In this document: in pieces, positions 31,780 to 42,430 of the stretch
Layout: every line of letters starts with the position of its first letter
Numbering within the stretch: the stretch's first letter is position 1
Source: Arthonia radiata
Taxonomy: Eukaryota; Ascomycota; Arthoniomycetes; Arthoniales; Arthoniaceae
Reading direction: 5' to 3'
NCBI GenBank assembly: GCA_002989075.1
Contig: PSQN01000012.1
Location: 1,624,480 to 1,688,479 of the forward strand
DNA: 64,000 nucleotides
The notes under the pieces: model-generated
Databases searched by the model: none
The model's input: the letters and a program-made list of their open reading frames with translations, nothing else
What the model was told of the DNA's origin: nothing
Program-made: the position numbers and the translations under genes

Positions 31780-32959
31780 TCATGTGCTCCAACACTGACC
31801 GCCCGCTCGCCCTCTTCCTCTAAGGCACCAGCAAGTCTCAAATCTTGCACGGCTGTGGTCAGCATCGACTTGAGAGATTTGAGAAGTTGCAATGTGTTCA
31901 TAGGACGCCGCCGTGGTGGCTGCATCTACGTTACAGCATGCCATCCGTACTACCGAAGCTGTTACGGGTTGTCCCCGGATGTGTCCATTCATACTCCTAT
32001 CTTCCATTGAATCGACGGCAATCCTACGCGTATGCCGCCGCATACCTTGTGGGTAGTCACTTCCCTCTGTATCGTCTTTAACCGGTGAATTTTGCGCTAA
32101 GTCGTTTGCATCGCGACGCATCCTCAACAGTGTGCTGGCGGTGTGCATACGTCGTTCGAGCGCTTCGCATTGCGAGAATCGGCGTCCTTCCAGGTTGCGA
32201 CAGAAGTGAGGTCGCGGCACCAGCAGCCTGTCCAGCACGCACAACAGTTTTGCAAGGCGGTCGAGGCTGTTGCTGCGCACTGTCATACTCGTAGGCTCAC
32301 CAGTCGCCGCGTCCTGTATTCTGGCGACGCCTTTTCGCAGACAGTGGCGAGTCTTCGTTGACTTTTTGCGGTGAGGATGATGGCGTTGGACGTTTAGGCA
32401 GAGGTACTCTGCTCTGCGCAGGCTTCAAGTCCCATCTCCTATTCCCAGATGGTGTGTGCCTGACCTGCGCTGGTTGCATCGGACCGATAGCGCCTTCACC
32501 ACGTGGTGATACTGAATTTGGAGAAGCAGCCAAAGATCCAGGCCCTGATGTTGACATCGATGCAATGGGTGCTCGGAAGGATGCATGGTTGGGTCTCAGC
32601 TGTGGTAGATCTTGGTAGCGTCTCTCAGTGTTGGTGGACTGCGCACTCTCTGGCATCTTAAGCTCAACCGCTTCTTTGACCTTCGCCAACTGTCTTCGCA
32701 GCCACGTATTCTTAATGTCGAGCCTGTCGCGATCCTCAATGATGTGGCTCAATTCATTCAGCTGTCTAGCCAGATCGTCTTTCTCGATTTGCAGCTCCTG
32801 ATTACGGACGCGTAGATGCTCATGGTGATCGTTGAAGCGAACATGGCGTTCTTTCAGAGCGGTCCTGAAAACGGCGAAAGCATCTTCGGCTGGATGAATC
32901 TCGCCGTCCTCGAGTCCACTTCCAGTGCGGGCTTGTGGTGAGCGCTGAGCAGATGTCAT
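31780..32959 (-). CDS. Unrecognised coiled-coil protein
   Basis: ATG 32959 opens a frame of 220 codons. It has a coiled coil (VRNQELQIEKDDLARQL, then RDRLDIKNTWLRRQLAKV) and a Ser/Pro-rich basic tail ending KRRRQNTGRGDW-stop. The stop TGA overlaps a good donor (GACTG|GTGAGC at 32297). Splicing from there to the GGACAG ending at 32214 (about 84-nt intron, phase restored) would add a 145-codon exon to 31780, in which EGRRFSQCEALERRMHTAS is plausible coding. Both forms are possible. The first half recalls the coiled-coil part of family B, but no four-Cys module is seen. Not recognised otherwise. Confidence 0.45.
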
Positions 32960-33576
32960 TTTGATTATGGTAACAATGCAGCTTCGTTCAACACGCCGGC
33001 ATAGCAAAGAATGGCGGCGCAACAATGGAGTTTCAAGCGTCGAACATTGCTGAGGAGAAGCAGCGTCTTGAATGAACGGGCAGGACGCTCTCACGTCATT
33101 TGTGTTGTGGCGGTCAGGCAGCAGCAGTGATCGCTCTTGCCAGGTACGAATCATGAGCTCAACGCTCCTTCCGCGTCTGTGCAAGGCAAGCATCATCTCA
33201 GCTATTCACTCAACGCTTCCGAATTTCATCATCAATTAAATTTTTAAAAATATAAACGATTTACAAAAATAGTTTTTATGGAGCAGCGGGCATCAGATGA
33301 CTGTCTTGCCAAGCGGCTACCTCAAGCTACACGTCTTTCGCAGTACAGGTCTGACCTTTGCAGGCCTATTTTGCTCCTGCTGTAGACACTCAGCTTTAGC
33401 AAGGCAATGCAAACTCGTTCGCAGGGTGGTGCTGCCCCAGCCATGCCTCGATGCGGACGCGCACAGAAGAGAACAGCAAACGTCAGTGTCAGTATATGAT
33501 GAAAGAAGGGCCATGTAGACCACGCTTCAACCTAGCCTGTATACCTGATGCTCAGGTGCCTAAATGTATCCTAGTG
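32960..33576. other. Intergenic with AT-rich patch
   Basis: It includes an AT-rich patch of about 55 bases (33230-33283, runs such as TTTTTAAAAATATAAA), unlike the rest of the window. No gene seen. Confidence 0.5.
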
Positions 33577-34328
33577 TCACCACTCCATCGGCGGGCGACA
33601 TTCGATGTCACAATCGTTATCCCATAGATCCTCGCGCTGGTGAGCATTCGGATCCCAGACATGTTCCTTTTGGACGCCGTCTTCTACGTACGTCTGTTGT
33701 GTCTCTTCATCCTGCCTCGGTGCATGTCTTGAGAAAGTGTTGGCTGATCCTTGATGCCCGGCCTCTTCGACCTTTGGGTCATCAACGCGCTCCCCTTGCG
33801 GTGCCTCTTCGGCTTGTTCGCGTATTATTGTTGCTAAAAACCTAGCCCGACCTGATTGCTGCTGCCTTGGTGGCCCTATCTTGGGAGAGAGGTCAGTGCG
33901 CCTCCAAGGCTGTCCTATAGGTCTCGGCGTTGCTCGATTTCCCTGTTGGTTCTCACGCAACAGTCGTCGCCGCTGACTCGTGTCTGCTTGAGCCTGTTCT
34001 CGGGCACCACCGTAACTGAAGTCTGCCTGTTCGTGTCTTGTAGAGTAACTAGAACCGATGCGTCCTCTGCCAAGCTCTCCTGTGCCTGTATCTCCTCATG
34101 AGGCTCCACTAGGGCCTCATCGTTGGGAGAAAAGGTTTGACCTTGCTTATTCCTGAGGTCGGCATCCTTCTCGTCTGACGCTGAGATTTCGATCGCCTGC
34201 GTGTCCACACGAGCCTCTACTAGGACCTCGTTGTTGCAAGAAACAGCTCGGCCTTGATTCCTAGCGGGCATCACGCCAAGCTGGCCTTCTTCTGTGGCAA
34301 TGCCTGTCTGTGCATTGGCGTGAGCCTT

Positions 34329-34370
<42 letters not shown>

Positions 34371-34818
34371 TTATTGAGCATCCTGGATAGCCGCATTCAT
34401 CTGCTCATTTTGCCGCTGCAGCTCTCCTGAGGCGGCCGCGCTTGCGAAAATCTCTTCTATCGGGATCCTGGGTCGGTCGTCTTGTGGGAGGGTAGGCCTT
34501 ATCCTAGCGGATGCTACGACGCCTTCGCTGATTTCGTCGCGCCACCGAAGAGTTTGTTCGGCGGCTGCTAATATCCTGCAAATAACCTCTGGAGCTGCGA
34601 AGCACATCTCGTCAGCGTTAATGTTCATACCATGAGCTCTCAATAATGCGCATACAATTTGATGCCAACCTGATCACTGGGCACCTATCCTGGTCGAAAT
34701 AAATCTCGAGGTGGGTCAAAGCATCCCTAAGTTCTGGGTATGCATCCTGGTATGCGACTCGCAGCGGTCCTGAAATATCCACGAGGTACACAGCGTCTTG
34801 ACTTACTCTAAGTGTCAT
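33577..34818 (-). pseudogene. Unrecognised gene, interrupted
   Basis: A spliced gene of unknown family. ATG 34818 opens LRVSQDAVYLVDISGPLRVA...LEIYFDQDRCPVI. Near 34670 the reading moves to another frame (ALLRAHGMNINADEM...), which a one-base change would explain. An in-frame TAA lies at 34371-34373, directly before an Ala-Gln run coded by the hexanucleotide repeat. The frame then stays open to a clear 77-nt intron (donor GTGAGA at 33956, branch-like CACTGAC, acceptor CCAAG at 33880). The last exon runs to 33577 with GPPRQQQSGRARFLATI. The good intron shows that it was a real gene. No domain is recognised. Confidence 0.45.
34322..34370. repeat. Hexanucleotide repeat (CCTGAG)n
   Basis: About seven near-perfect CCTGAG units. 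On the minus strand they encode an Ala-Gln run within the interrupted gene at 33577-34818. Confidence 0.9.
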
Positions 34819-35127
34819 CTTGAATGTATTGCTTACAAGATGGTGTTACGCGAGGTTTTGGCGAGAAACACACAAGCAACAAGCAGGCCAAAAGTGCGTG
34901 CTTAGCTAATTCGCGTGGACATGCCAAAAGGGGAAGTGGTCGAAGATGGCGGTGAAGGAACAGGTGGAGCGAGAGAGATGAGATGGTAGGGTGGAGTGTT
35001 CAACTACACAGGATGTATTGCAAAGTGCGGAGCCTTCTTCGTGGTTCATAACATTCACATAAGAGATGGATGCATGACCAGCATCCGGGCATCGAACACC
35101 CACCGTTCGTGTGGACTATGTATCCGA

Positions 35128-35466
35128 CTATCCAAACGCTGGTTTGCCTCCATTGGCAGTCCTCAGCTTCAGCTTTTGGCATGCCAGGGCATTGATTTCC
35201 ATAGCAATCGTCGGTGAGGAATGCTTTCCTATGGCATTGTTCGCCTTCCTAGTGGAGACTGGCTTCAAGGTCATTAGGTACGCTCCCGTGGACGGTCTCG
35301 CTTGCATAGCAAGGCAGACGCGACGTGTGCTCTCCTTGGACAACCTGTTCTTGATCTCGATCTCGTCCCTTTTTCCAAGGCGTACAGCAGACATAGCATC
35401 CTCGACCTCATTTAGCATAGGATCAATATCGACACCATTCAATCGCCGAATCGAAAGAGGGAACAC
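35128..35466 (-). CDS. Hypothetical open frame
   Basis: About 110 codons with acceptable composition (LNEVEDAMSAVRLGKRDEIEIKNRLSKE) but no ATG at its 5' end; the first ATG is 15 codons in. It lies 149 bases downstream of family A copy A2 on the same strand. It could be an exon of that gene, a separate small gene or chance. Not recognised. Confidence 0.22.
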   Translation of the reverse strand: MFPLSIRRLNGVDIDPMLNEVEDAMSAVRLGKRDEIEIKNRLSKESTRRVCLAMQARPSTGAYLMTLKPVSTRKANNAIGKHSSPTIAMEINALACQKLKLRTANGGKPAFG

Positions 35467-35614
35467 GGGGAAAAGGAAAGCATTAAAACAGGTAGGTGAT
35501 TGGTATTAAGTTCATGACACCGCCAACAGAAGCACTTGCGGATCTTGTCTTGGCATTACCCCTGAGACCGTCGCTGTTTCTGTCTCATCAAACGGCACCA
35601 TTTTTGCATGAAAC

Positions 35615-37129
35615 TCATTCGTGCTGGTCACTCGTCCCATCATCCACCTCCTGGATGCGCCTATCATCGTTCCGCACGTATCCATTCACAGTCATAAAGC
35701 CAGCCGTCAAGGACCGATACCCTCTCTGCCCCGGCAATTCCACGCCCCTTGTATTGCGAAGGTGGCGTCTGAAGCCACCGATTGCAGCCACAATGGAGGC
35801 TGGTACCTCGACTGCACCTGATTGCGCAGGTGTGCTGGCTATTGTGAAGCCATGAGCCATGTCGAGCATCGAGACAGGCATGCCGCCTACTTCAATGGTC
35901 TGCCTGACCAGCCGAGATCTCCTAGTCGACGCAGGCGACAAACCCCAGAGCATAACAACCCACAGCTCTATCGGATAGAAACTGTGTAGCGCGTACCTCC
36001 TGCCGTTGCGATCGAACATCTCCTTCTCAATGACAGAATGCGCGCAAGGGTGTCTCGACCGGCTGAGGCGGTCTTTGAAGACGCAGTCAGGATGGTACGG
36101 TCCTTCATCTGAGTTACCTCGGAACTGCACGAGGAACTGCCAACACACGAGGTGCGGCTGGAATGAGCCTAGGCCAAAGTCGTCAGTAGGGCGGCGAAGA
36201 TCAGCCCTATTGCGAAGGCCGAACTTGATGAGCCCAATGAGCCACTTTATTAGCACGAGTCTGAGGTCGTGGCTTTGTGTGCAACTATCGGCGGTGTCTT
36301 GAGAACATCTCGCCTTGTCGAAGACACCCGGGCAAGGGTTCTCGAGCCTTAGGTAGTCATCTATATTCAGATCTAGCGGCTTTGCAGAAATCCAGTAAGT
36401 CTTCCACTGTGTCCACTTATTGTGAGGTGGTTGCAGAGACGCATCTTCCACGAGACGAGCAGCAAGAGCATCCTCTATTGGGATTAAGTCATATCTTAAA
36501 GGTGGGCCGTGTAATCTTCCGCCTCTTCGACGATCATCAGGGATCTCATTGGTATCCTCTTCAGATACGGCATTGTGTAGTACATGTACCTCTGAAGGTC
36601 CTCTTGTGAAGGATACCCTCATTATTCGCATGTTGCGCACACTGCTTTCGGGTTGGACATACAGCCGCTCTTTGTCCATTAAAGCGCGAAGCCGTTGTAC
36701 ACTATGTGGACGGCCAATGGTGCAAAGATCGTGCTCGCGACGCTGAAGACAGCGTGTCGCCTCATCGAAGAAGTCCTTCAAGTCAGAAGGTGCTGATTAA
36801 GCAGCACCATATCCGTCAACGCGTCGCTCTAGGCAGTGGACTAGGAAACGCAGTGCTGAGCGAGGACTTGTGCGGCCTCCTGTCAAGCTCGAGAACGCTG
36901 ATTCCTCGAAGGACCGGAACTCGAAGAGGTTCTCATAATCCCACCGAGGGGGATTCTCCGCCTCTGGTGCAGCAGTCAGCACAGCAAGACCGTCCGCTCC
37001 GAGACGCACTTCCAATCTCATGAGGAGATTTTCGACAGCATCAGCGGGTATTGAGACCCCGTTTTCAACCATTGCATCTGATTGTAGATTTCGGTCGAGC
37101 ATGTACAGCTCGTACATGCGCTGCGCCAT
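35615..37129 (-). pseudogene. Family A copy A2, with one in-frame stop
   Basis: One frame runs from ATG 37129 to 35615 (504 codons), broken only by TAA at 36797-36799. The part before the stop starts MAQRMYELYMLDRNLQSD. The part after it (388 codons) carries the family blocks. These are NKWTQWKTYW, then a C-x8-C-x7-C-x3-H set (NPCPGVFDKARC, SQDTADSCTQSH), then a hydrophobic helix LVLIKWLIGLIKFGL. They continue with FQPHLVCWQFLVQFRGN, PIELWVVMLWGLSP and a C-terminal region with GYRSLTAGFMTVNGYVRND. The Cys/His spacing is CCCH-like, suggesting metal or RNA binding (inference). Without the stop this would be the longest member. A short intron spanning the stop is possible, but no good donor is visible. 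Confidence 0.55.
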
Positions 37130-38804
37130 CTTTGCAAGATTACGTGCAGATTGGCAGTCTGAAAAGTTGCGAAGGCTGAAGGGAAATGGAGCAAAGCAGA
37201 GAAGCGGTCAGAAAAACATGCTTGGCTAACCCTAAGCTGGTTGCCCTAGCAGCGCCAAAGGTTACTATCAACAAAGCACAAATGTAGAGGAGAGTCTTTG
37301 AGGTCAGCTTCTTAAGTTTCTTCAGCGACTAATAAGCGCCGTGACCCCTGTGAACAGCTCAGGTTGTGTTCACACTTCCTTTCAATCCCTGAATTGAAGA
37401 GGTGCGTCTCAATCTTCAACAGGCGTTGGATCACAAGCTCTTCTATCCCATTCATATTGGGACGAGGAGTCTGCCATCCATGATTTCATTATTTCCCACA
37501 TAGGAAGGCTCTTTTGGAAGACCCGCAGGTCCCACGATACCCACTCCCGTAGTCAAGTTTTGAGATCCAAGCCTAGCGTACATCGTCCGCGTATTCGTAC
37601 GAACGTACCACATTTATACTCGGAAGAGGATCGACTCCTCTGCAAACCCTTTAAATCCCAGCTTGCAAGAACCGAACCTGATGGATGAGAGCAGGTATAG
37701 CGGGCTCACATGCTTAGTCCAACAACCGTGTAATCATTCGCCGCCCAAACGTGTTACATACTCATCGAATTTGAGCTTTCAGAACACTGACCAAGGCTAA
37801 GCACTTCATTCCAGGCCCTTGAACAACGTCTTTGAAAAATCTATCAGAAGTGTCGGTTCAATCTGCAAGTCTTGGGTAATTCTGTCGCTCGATCCCGACA
37901 ATATTAAAAGTATTCATGTCTGCATCAGCTTTCAAGCAAGATCGGTATCCGAACATTGTCATGCATGTTGCAAGCGTTCCGGAGGCGGTGATCGCGCATG
38001 CACATTCTCTGATTAGACAGCTGATAAGCGGCTGCTCCAATTCCGTCGCAAATCCCTGACAAAGCCACAAATACCTCGATGATCTATCGATTGAACCCTG
38101 TCAACCTTATCTTAGGAGATCTACACAGACTCATATCTGTCCCCGCAAGCGGAACCTCGAAAATCGTAGTCTACTGAGGTCACGTAAACGTCTGGTGTCT
38201 AAGGCGCTCACATTCTGTGGAGCGATGCTGGCTATTATCTAGACACCGAGGTTCTGTCGTCTGTACCAAAGCGGAGTAAGGCCTCCGATTAGTGAGCTGT
38301 CGCTGCCGGCGGATGGAACGCAAAGTTTAGGTTAGCAGTCAGTGAAGATCACGTTCAGCTACGCAAGGTCAGCCGCTGTTGACATACCCGCTCGATATTT
38401 TCTTTCTTCTTTTTTCGCGAGACGCCGAAGGTACAGCATTGAATATGGTGGCAGGCAAGGAAGAAGAACGAGAAGCACGAAGATAAAGACGGGAAGAGAG
38501 GAGGAACAACAATAGCACAGGCGGTCAATAAGAAAGCTGCTTACAAACCTGCGGTAAGGTTGGGCTTCGAATGCCATCTAGCAGGAAGAATGACATATGT
38601 GAACACCAGAGTACGAGATATAGCTTGCGGCTGGATGTTGTTTCTTCTTTGATTGCAACAGTATCGTTCGTAATTCTCTACATCTCTTAGCAGTCCCGCC
38701 TGAGGTGCGAATGAAGAATCTCCTTGCCAGTCATCGCTCAAACCACCATCTTATATCCAACATATGTGATATGCCACATTTCCACTCGCGGTGACATTCT
38801 GCAA
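37130..38804. other. Gene-poor stretch, 1.7 kb
   Basis: Only frames below about 75 codons, none protein-like. I see no element ends, repeats or RNA genes. Confidence 0.45.
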
Positions 38805-40214
38805 TCACTCCTTGATCCAATATCCAACATCTTGCACGGTCAGCCCCTCTCGCTCGCTCTCTGGCAGAGGGCACAGGACCTGTCGGTTGCTGCCATAGAA
38901 TTTCTGAACGCAAGGTTCCTTCTTCCTCTTGCAAGCATCGCACACGATACCAGGCGTAGCCACCTTTGCTCTTGCGCCACCCATGTGTCGGTGCCAGAGG
39001 CATTTAGACGTGTCTCTCAAATTCACTCTTGCTGCTGTACGCTCCAGTGGCAGGTCAGAGAATCTTGCATAGACCTGTTGGCGCGTCTGCTTGCATGGTA
39101 GCTCACTGATAAGTGGAAAGCTCTGGGGTTCACCACTACCGTCATCGTAAAGAAAGTTGTTGAGAGCGCGGTCACCAATAGTGACAATTTCTTTGGCTTC
39201 GGAATATGCAGAGGGCTTGTCGTTCGCGATTGTTTCTGCAGGCTCAGCCAACTCGTCAGGCAAATCATCCTCTAATTGCGCCGCTTTTGTACTATTATTC
39301 GGGCGTGTGTCGTTATCATCGCTCTCAGCGCTATCGCCAGAGTGTGCTTCGCTGTCTGTCACGGGTTGTTCGACGCGTGATCTCTTAGCCCCTCGCCTTT
39401 CGTGGTCTTGATTCACAGCCGAAATCGAGTCTTTTCGGTCTCTCTTTCGCCCTAAATCAGGTGGTTGATGTCGGCGTTGGATCTTTTTGGTCAATATATT
39501 CCGAGATGACGCAGGCGTTGTGCTCTTCTTAGACTGATCGTGCGACTGGAAATCGTTGCGACGTGGCATCTGCTTAGAATTACTGAACAGAGCTGGGGTA
39601 GTTGAAGGCTTGTCTGGCAGTTTCTCATCATCCTCGGTCTTGAAGGGGCTCTTTCGATTTTGACCAACACGAGCCTTGAATTGCTTGATACCCGTCTCAA
39701 AGGAGTCGATGTGCGACTCAAGATTTTGGTTAGCCAGCGACAAAGCTTTGTTCTCCTCGCGCGTGGCAGTGAGCTCCGACTTTAGCTGCGCATTCGCTGT
39801 TTGTAAAGCTTCAGTGCTGTTCCGAGTGCTTTCAAGGTGCTTGCGTAAGCCCATGGCAAAGCGCTCGGCGAAGGTCTCAAATTCCTTGATCTGCCCTTCC
39901 ACATATTTGTAGAGCATGGACTGCTGCAACTATGACGTGTCAGTCATTTCGTTGTCATTGCTGTTGTCGTTATTATTAGCGACGTTGTTTCCAATGTCCT
40001 CTTCATTGTCCTCTTCAATGCCCTCTTCGGTTCCGTCATCATCGTTCAAATCTTCTGAACCCTCATCGTTATCATCTTCCAGATCGTTATCATGATTTAT
40101 GAGCTCCTCATTCAATAAGAAGTTATAGTTATCAACGAGCTCATCCTCGTCGACTGATCCGGGCGAGCCGGCACGGGAGTCTGTTTCTGGAGTCATGGCA
40201 ATCTCCGTCAGCAT
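38805..40214 (-). CDS. Family B copy B2: coiled coil plus Cys module
   Basis: One frame of 470 codons from ATG 40214 (or the ATG six codons on) to 38805, crossed by a TAG at 39930-39932. The first 94 codons are very acidic (EEGIEEDNEEDIGN). After the TAG come a coiled coil (LYKYVEGQIKEFETFAERF, then LKSELTATREENKALSLAN), a Ser/Arg/Asp-rich middle and the family B end: SKCLWHRHMGG, GIVCDACKRKKEPCVQKF, SEREGLTVQDVGYW. The TAG could be the end of a 54-nt intron (weak donor GTCGCT at 39983, good branch site ATGACTGAC, acceptor TCATAG), which keeps the frame. It could also be a C-to-T change of a Gln codon. If spliced, the gene is intact. Confidence 0.6.
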
Positions 40215-40392
40215 TCTACACGCTGAGTAGCATTAGCAAGGATAGGAAGGAAGAGAATAGTGCAAAGTCGATGAGCAGAGAAGAAAAGCTGTCTTTAGGC
40301 AGCAGGTTGCCAAGAAAACCTGCATGCAGGAAGTAAAATCAAATCGGGCAAGTGCAACCCACGATTGTAGATGGTGTCTACCTACCTTATAC

Positions 40393-40477
40393 AGGACATG
40401 GAACTCATCCTCCAGCACATGGTCCTCATCCAGGACATGCACCTCAAACAGGACATGCACCTCATAGAGGACACGGA
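40393..40477. repeat. 18-nt minisatellite
   Basis: About 4.5 units of AGGACATGCACCTCAAAC-like sequence, period 18 (one unit 21), lying between family B2 and family A3. Confidence 0.75.
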
Positions 40478-40557
40478 GGACCACAAGAGAGGGAGTGCGG
40501 TTTAATGTGAGACTCTATCTGCTTTGACGCCCATGTATTGACCTCGGCGACTTTGCG

Positions 40558-41919
40558 TCAGTGACCCGTCTTCTTGCGCTGGTAGCTGGTGTTGTCCGTG
40601 GGGAAGGCATCTGCATACGTACGGTGACGACTATCAGTCTGCCGAACTGCAGAAGGTCCGTACGCAGCGCCCGCTGGACTGCCAGTCGTAGGGACTTCAG
40701 GTACTTCAAACACTTGTCGCTTGTCTTTAAGCCCGTGCATCCAGTCCAATTTGGCAGTGTCCAATCCGCAGGCAGCGATGCTGTCTTTCATAAGCTTCCA
40801 CTCCCTTACCTCCTTCGAAGCCTTTCCCCAAAGATCCATAACCCACAGTTCAAGTTGGTTCATACTATGCATCCGGTAGTTCAGTCCTGCAGCTTCGTAT
40901 CGCCAAATGTCAATCGGGTTCTTCGCGCAGCGCCACTCCGTAACACCAGAGTCATCGGCAGAGCAAATGTCATTGTAGGGTCCTTCAATGTGTTTTCCAT
41001 TGAAGCGGGCGACCCATAGTCAGCAGACTTGATCTGGTCGAAAGTCGCGGGCATCGAGCTCATCGACGTGGCTCCTATTCGTCCGCAGGTACCCAACGCC
41101 GTGTTTGAGCAGGGCCAAGATCAGCCAGAAGACGATGCACTTAAGGCCGTGTCCATGACTCTTTTTGCGGCAGAACGACTGCGCATTGCAACCTTGGGGT
41201 CGAGCTTCGTCTGGACAAGGTGGTTTAGTGACGATAGACTCTACATTCGAGAAACCCTCGGTAGTGAAGTAATTCAGCCACAGTTGGTATTTGTTGAAAA
41301 GGTCGAGGAGACGGGGATCTAGCGTGACACGGTCTTCCAGAGCGTGTGTGAGCCGAATAGTATCGCGGTACAGGTCAGAACCAAGACAGGTCCTGTGCTC
41401 GCGCGGGCTCTGGTGTTCAGCACGAGAATGAGGTGCCGTCCAAGCACGCTGACTAGAGACTGAGGCAATTCTTTGTTCTGCTTCAAAGTCTCGTGAGTTT
41501 TGTCTTTCGTGGCTAATGTGGTGGGATTCCTGAGGGGTTTCTTTTCGCTGGGGGTGAGCATTGCGTGCGGTGTGTTCAGTCTGCTCAGCTGAGCCTCGCT
41601 GTCGAACAGAGGCTTTACGTCCGCCTCTCAATTCTCTGGCTGCTTTTGCGCTCTGCTTGGCTCTACTCTTCGCAATCATGAGATCCAAAGAGTGCTGATA
41701 GTCTGGACAGTCCAGATCCTCTCGAGGCGCAGGAAGCCGTGCGGGCGCCGTTGATCGGTCTGCGTCCATGCCGACATCTTCATCAGGACGTGACATCAGG
41801 CCAGGAAGACGCTGGGCCGGCATCGTGAGAAAGCCCGAACAATTTGACGGGTAGAGGAAAGTTGTCGGAATTTTCAGGATTTTCAAGTCGAAAGAGTCAA
41901 TGGAGTGTGCTCGGCTCAA
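40558..41919 (-). pseudogene. Family A copy A3, with one in-frame TGA
   Basis: One frame runs from about 41919 to 40558 (first convincing ATG at 41823, MPAQRLPGLMSRPDEDVG), broken only by TGA at 41020-41022. Before it: an Arg/Ser/Gln-rich region, LFNKYQLWLNYFTTEGFSNV, and the Cys/His set KPPCPDEARPQGC, NAQSFCRKKSH. Then come CIVFWLILALLKHGVGYLRT and DFRPDQVC. After it: LWVARFNGKHIEGPY, MHSMNQLELWVMDLWGK and DTAKLDWMHGL. In copy A2 the codon after the Cys is Trp and in A1 Phe, so TGA probably replaced TGG. The TGA is followed by CTA, the best known leaky context for stop readthrough in fungi, so expression of a long form cannot be excluded. Confidence 0.6.
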
Positions 41920-42430
41920 AGATCAATCAAGCAGGAGGTGAAAGAACTTTGTAGGTCACCTTGGTCTGCGTCACTTACTTAACTCCAAACGAAAGCAAAA
42001 CGTGTCTTGGCAAATTGCGAGAAGTGTGGCGGATCTGAAATCGCAGGCCACCAACCAGGAATCTTTCTATAGCCATGTTCAAGTGAGGTGGATTGGAGTG
42101 GACGTTAGCTCTTATAAGACTGTGAATGTTAGCCTACGTTAGAATGAGTGGACTTATCTTTAGCAAAAGGAGTATAGAGTCCTTGTTGTTCGGAGGCTTA
42201 GAAAGGAATTGAACGAGAAGAATGAATGATATCGTTGGTGGGTATGATGACAAGGCGCAATTGAGCGTGCGCCTGCTGTGTTCGTCTAGACTATTTGTCA
42301 CCATTCGGCGACGCTGTCGAATACCATAGTTTTGCCACTGCGATGGCTGTGGCGTTCTATTGTACGCCTCCTTGGGTATCTCATTGCTACTGTGTGTGGT
42401 CACCCGTCAAGCCTGACGATGATTTGACCC
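41920..42430. other. Intergenic
   Basis: Border between accessory DNA and core genes. No gene or repeat boundary is visible. Confidence 0.4.

Noticed and set aside
23393-42000. A retroelement or DNA transposon explaining the accessory stretch
   Set aside because: No transposase, reverse transcriptase or integrase motifs and no terminal repeats could be seen.
23393-42000. CRISPR array or prokaryotic features
   Set aside because: Spliced eukaryotic genes throughout; repeats present are simple coding or minisatellite repeats without spacers.
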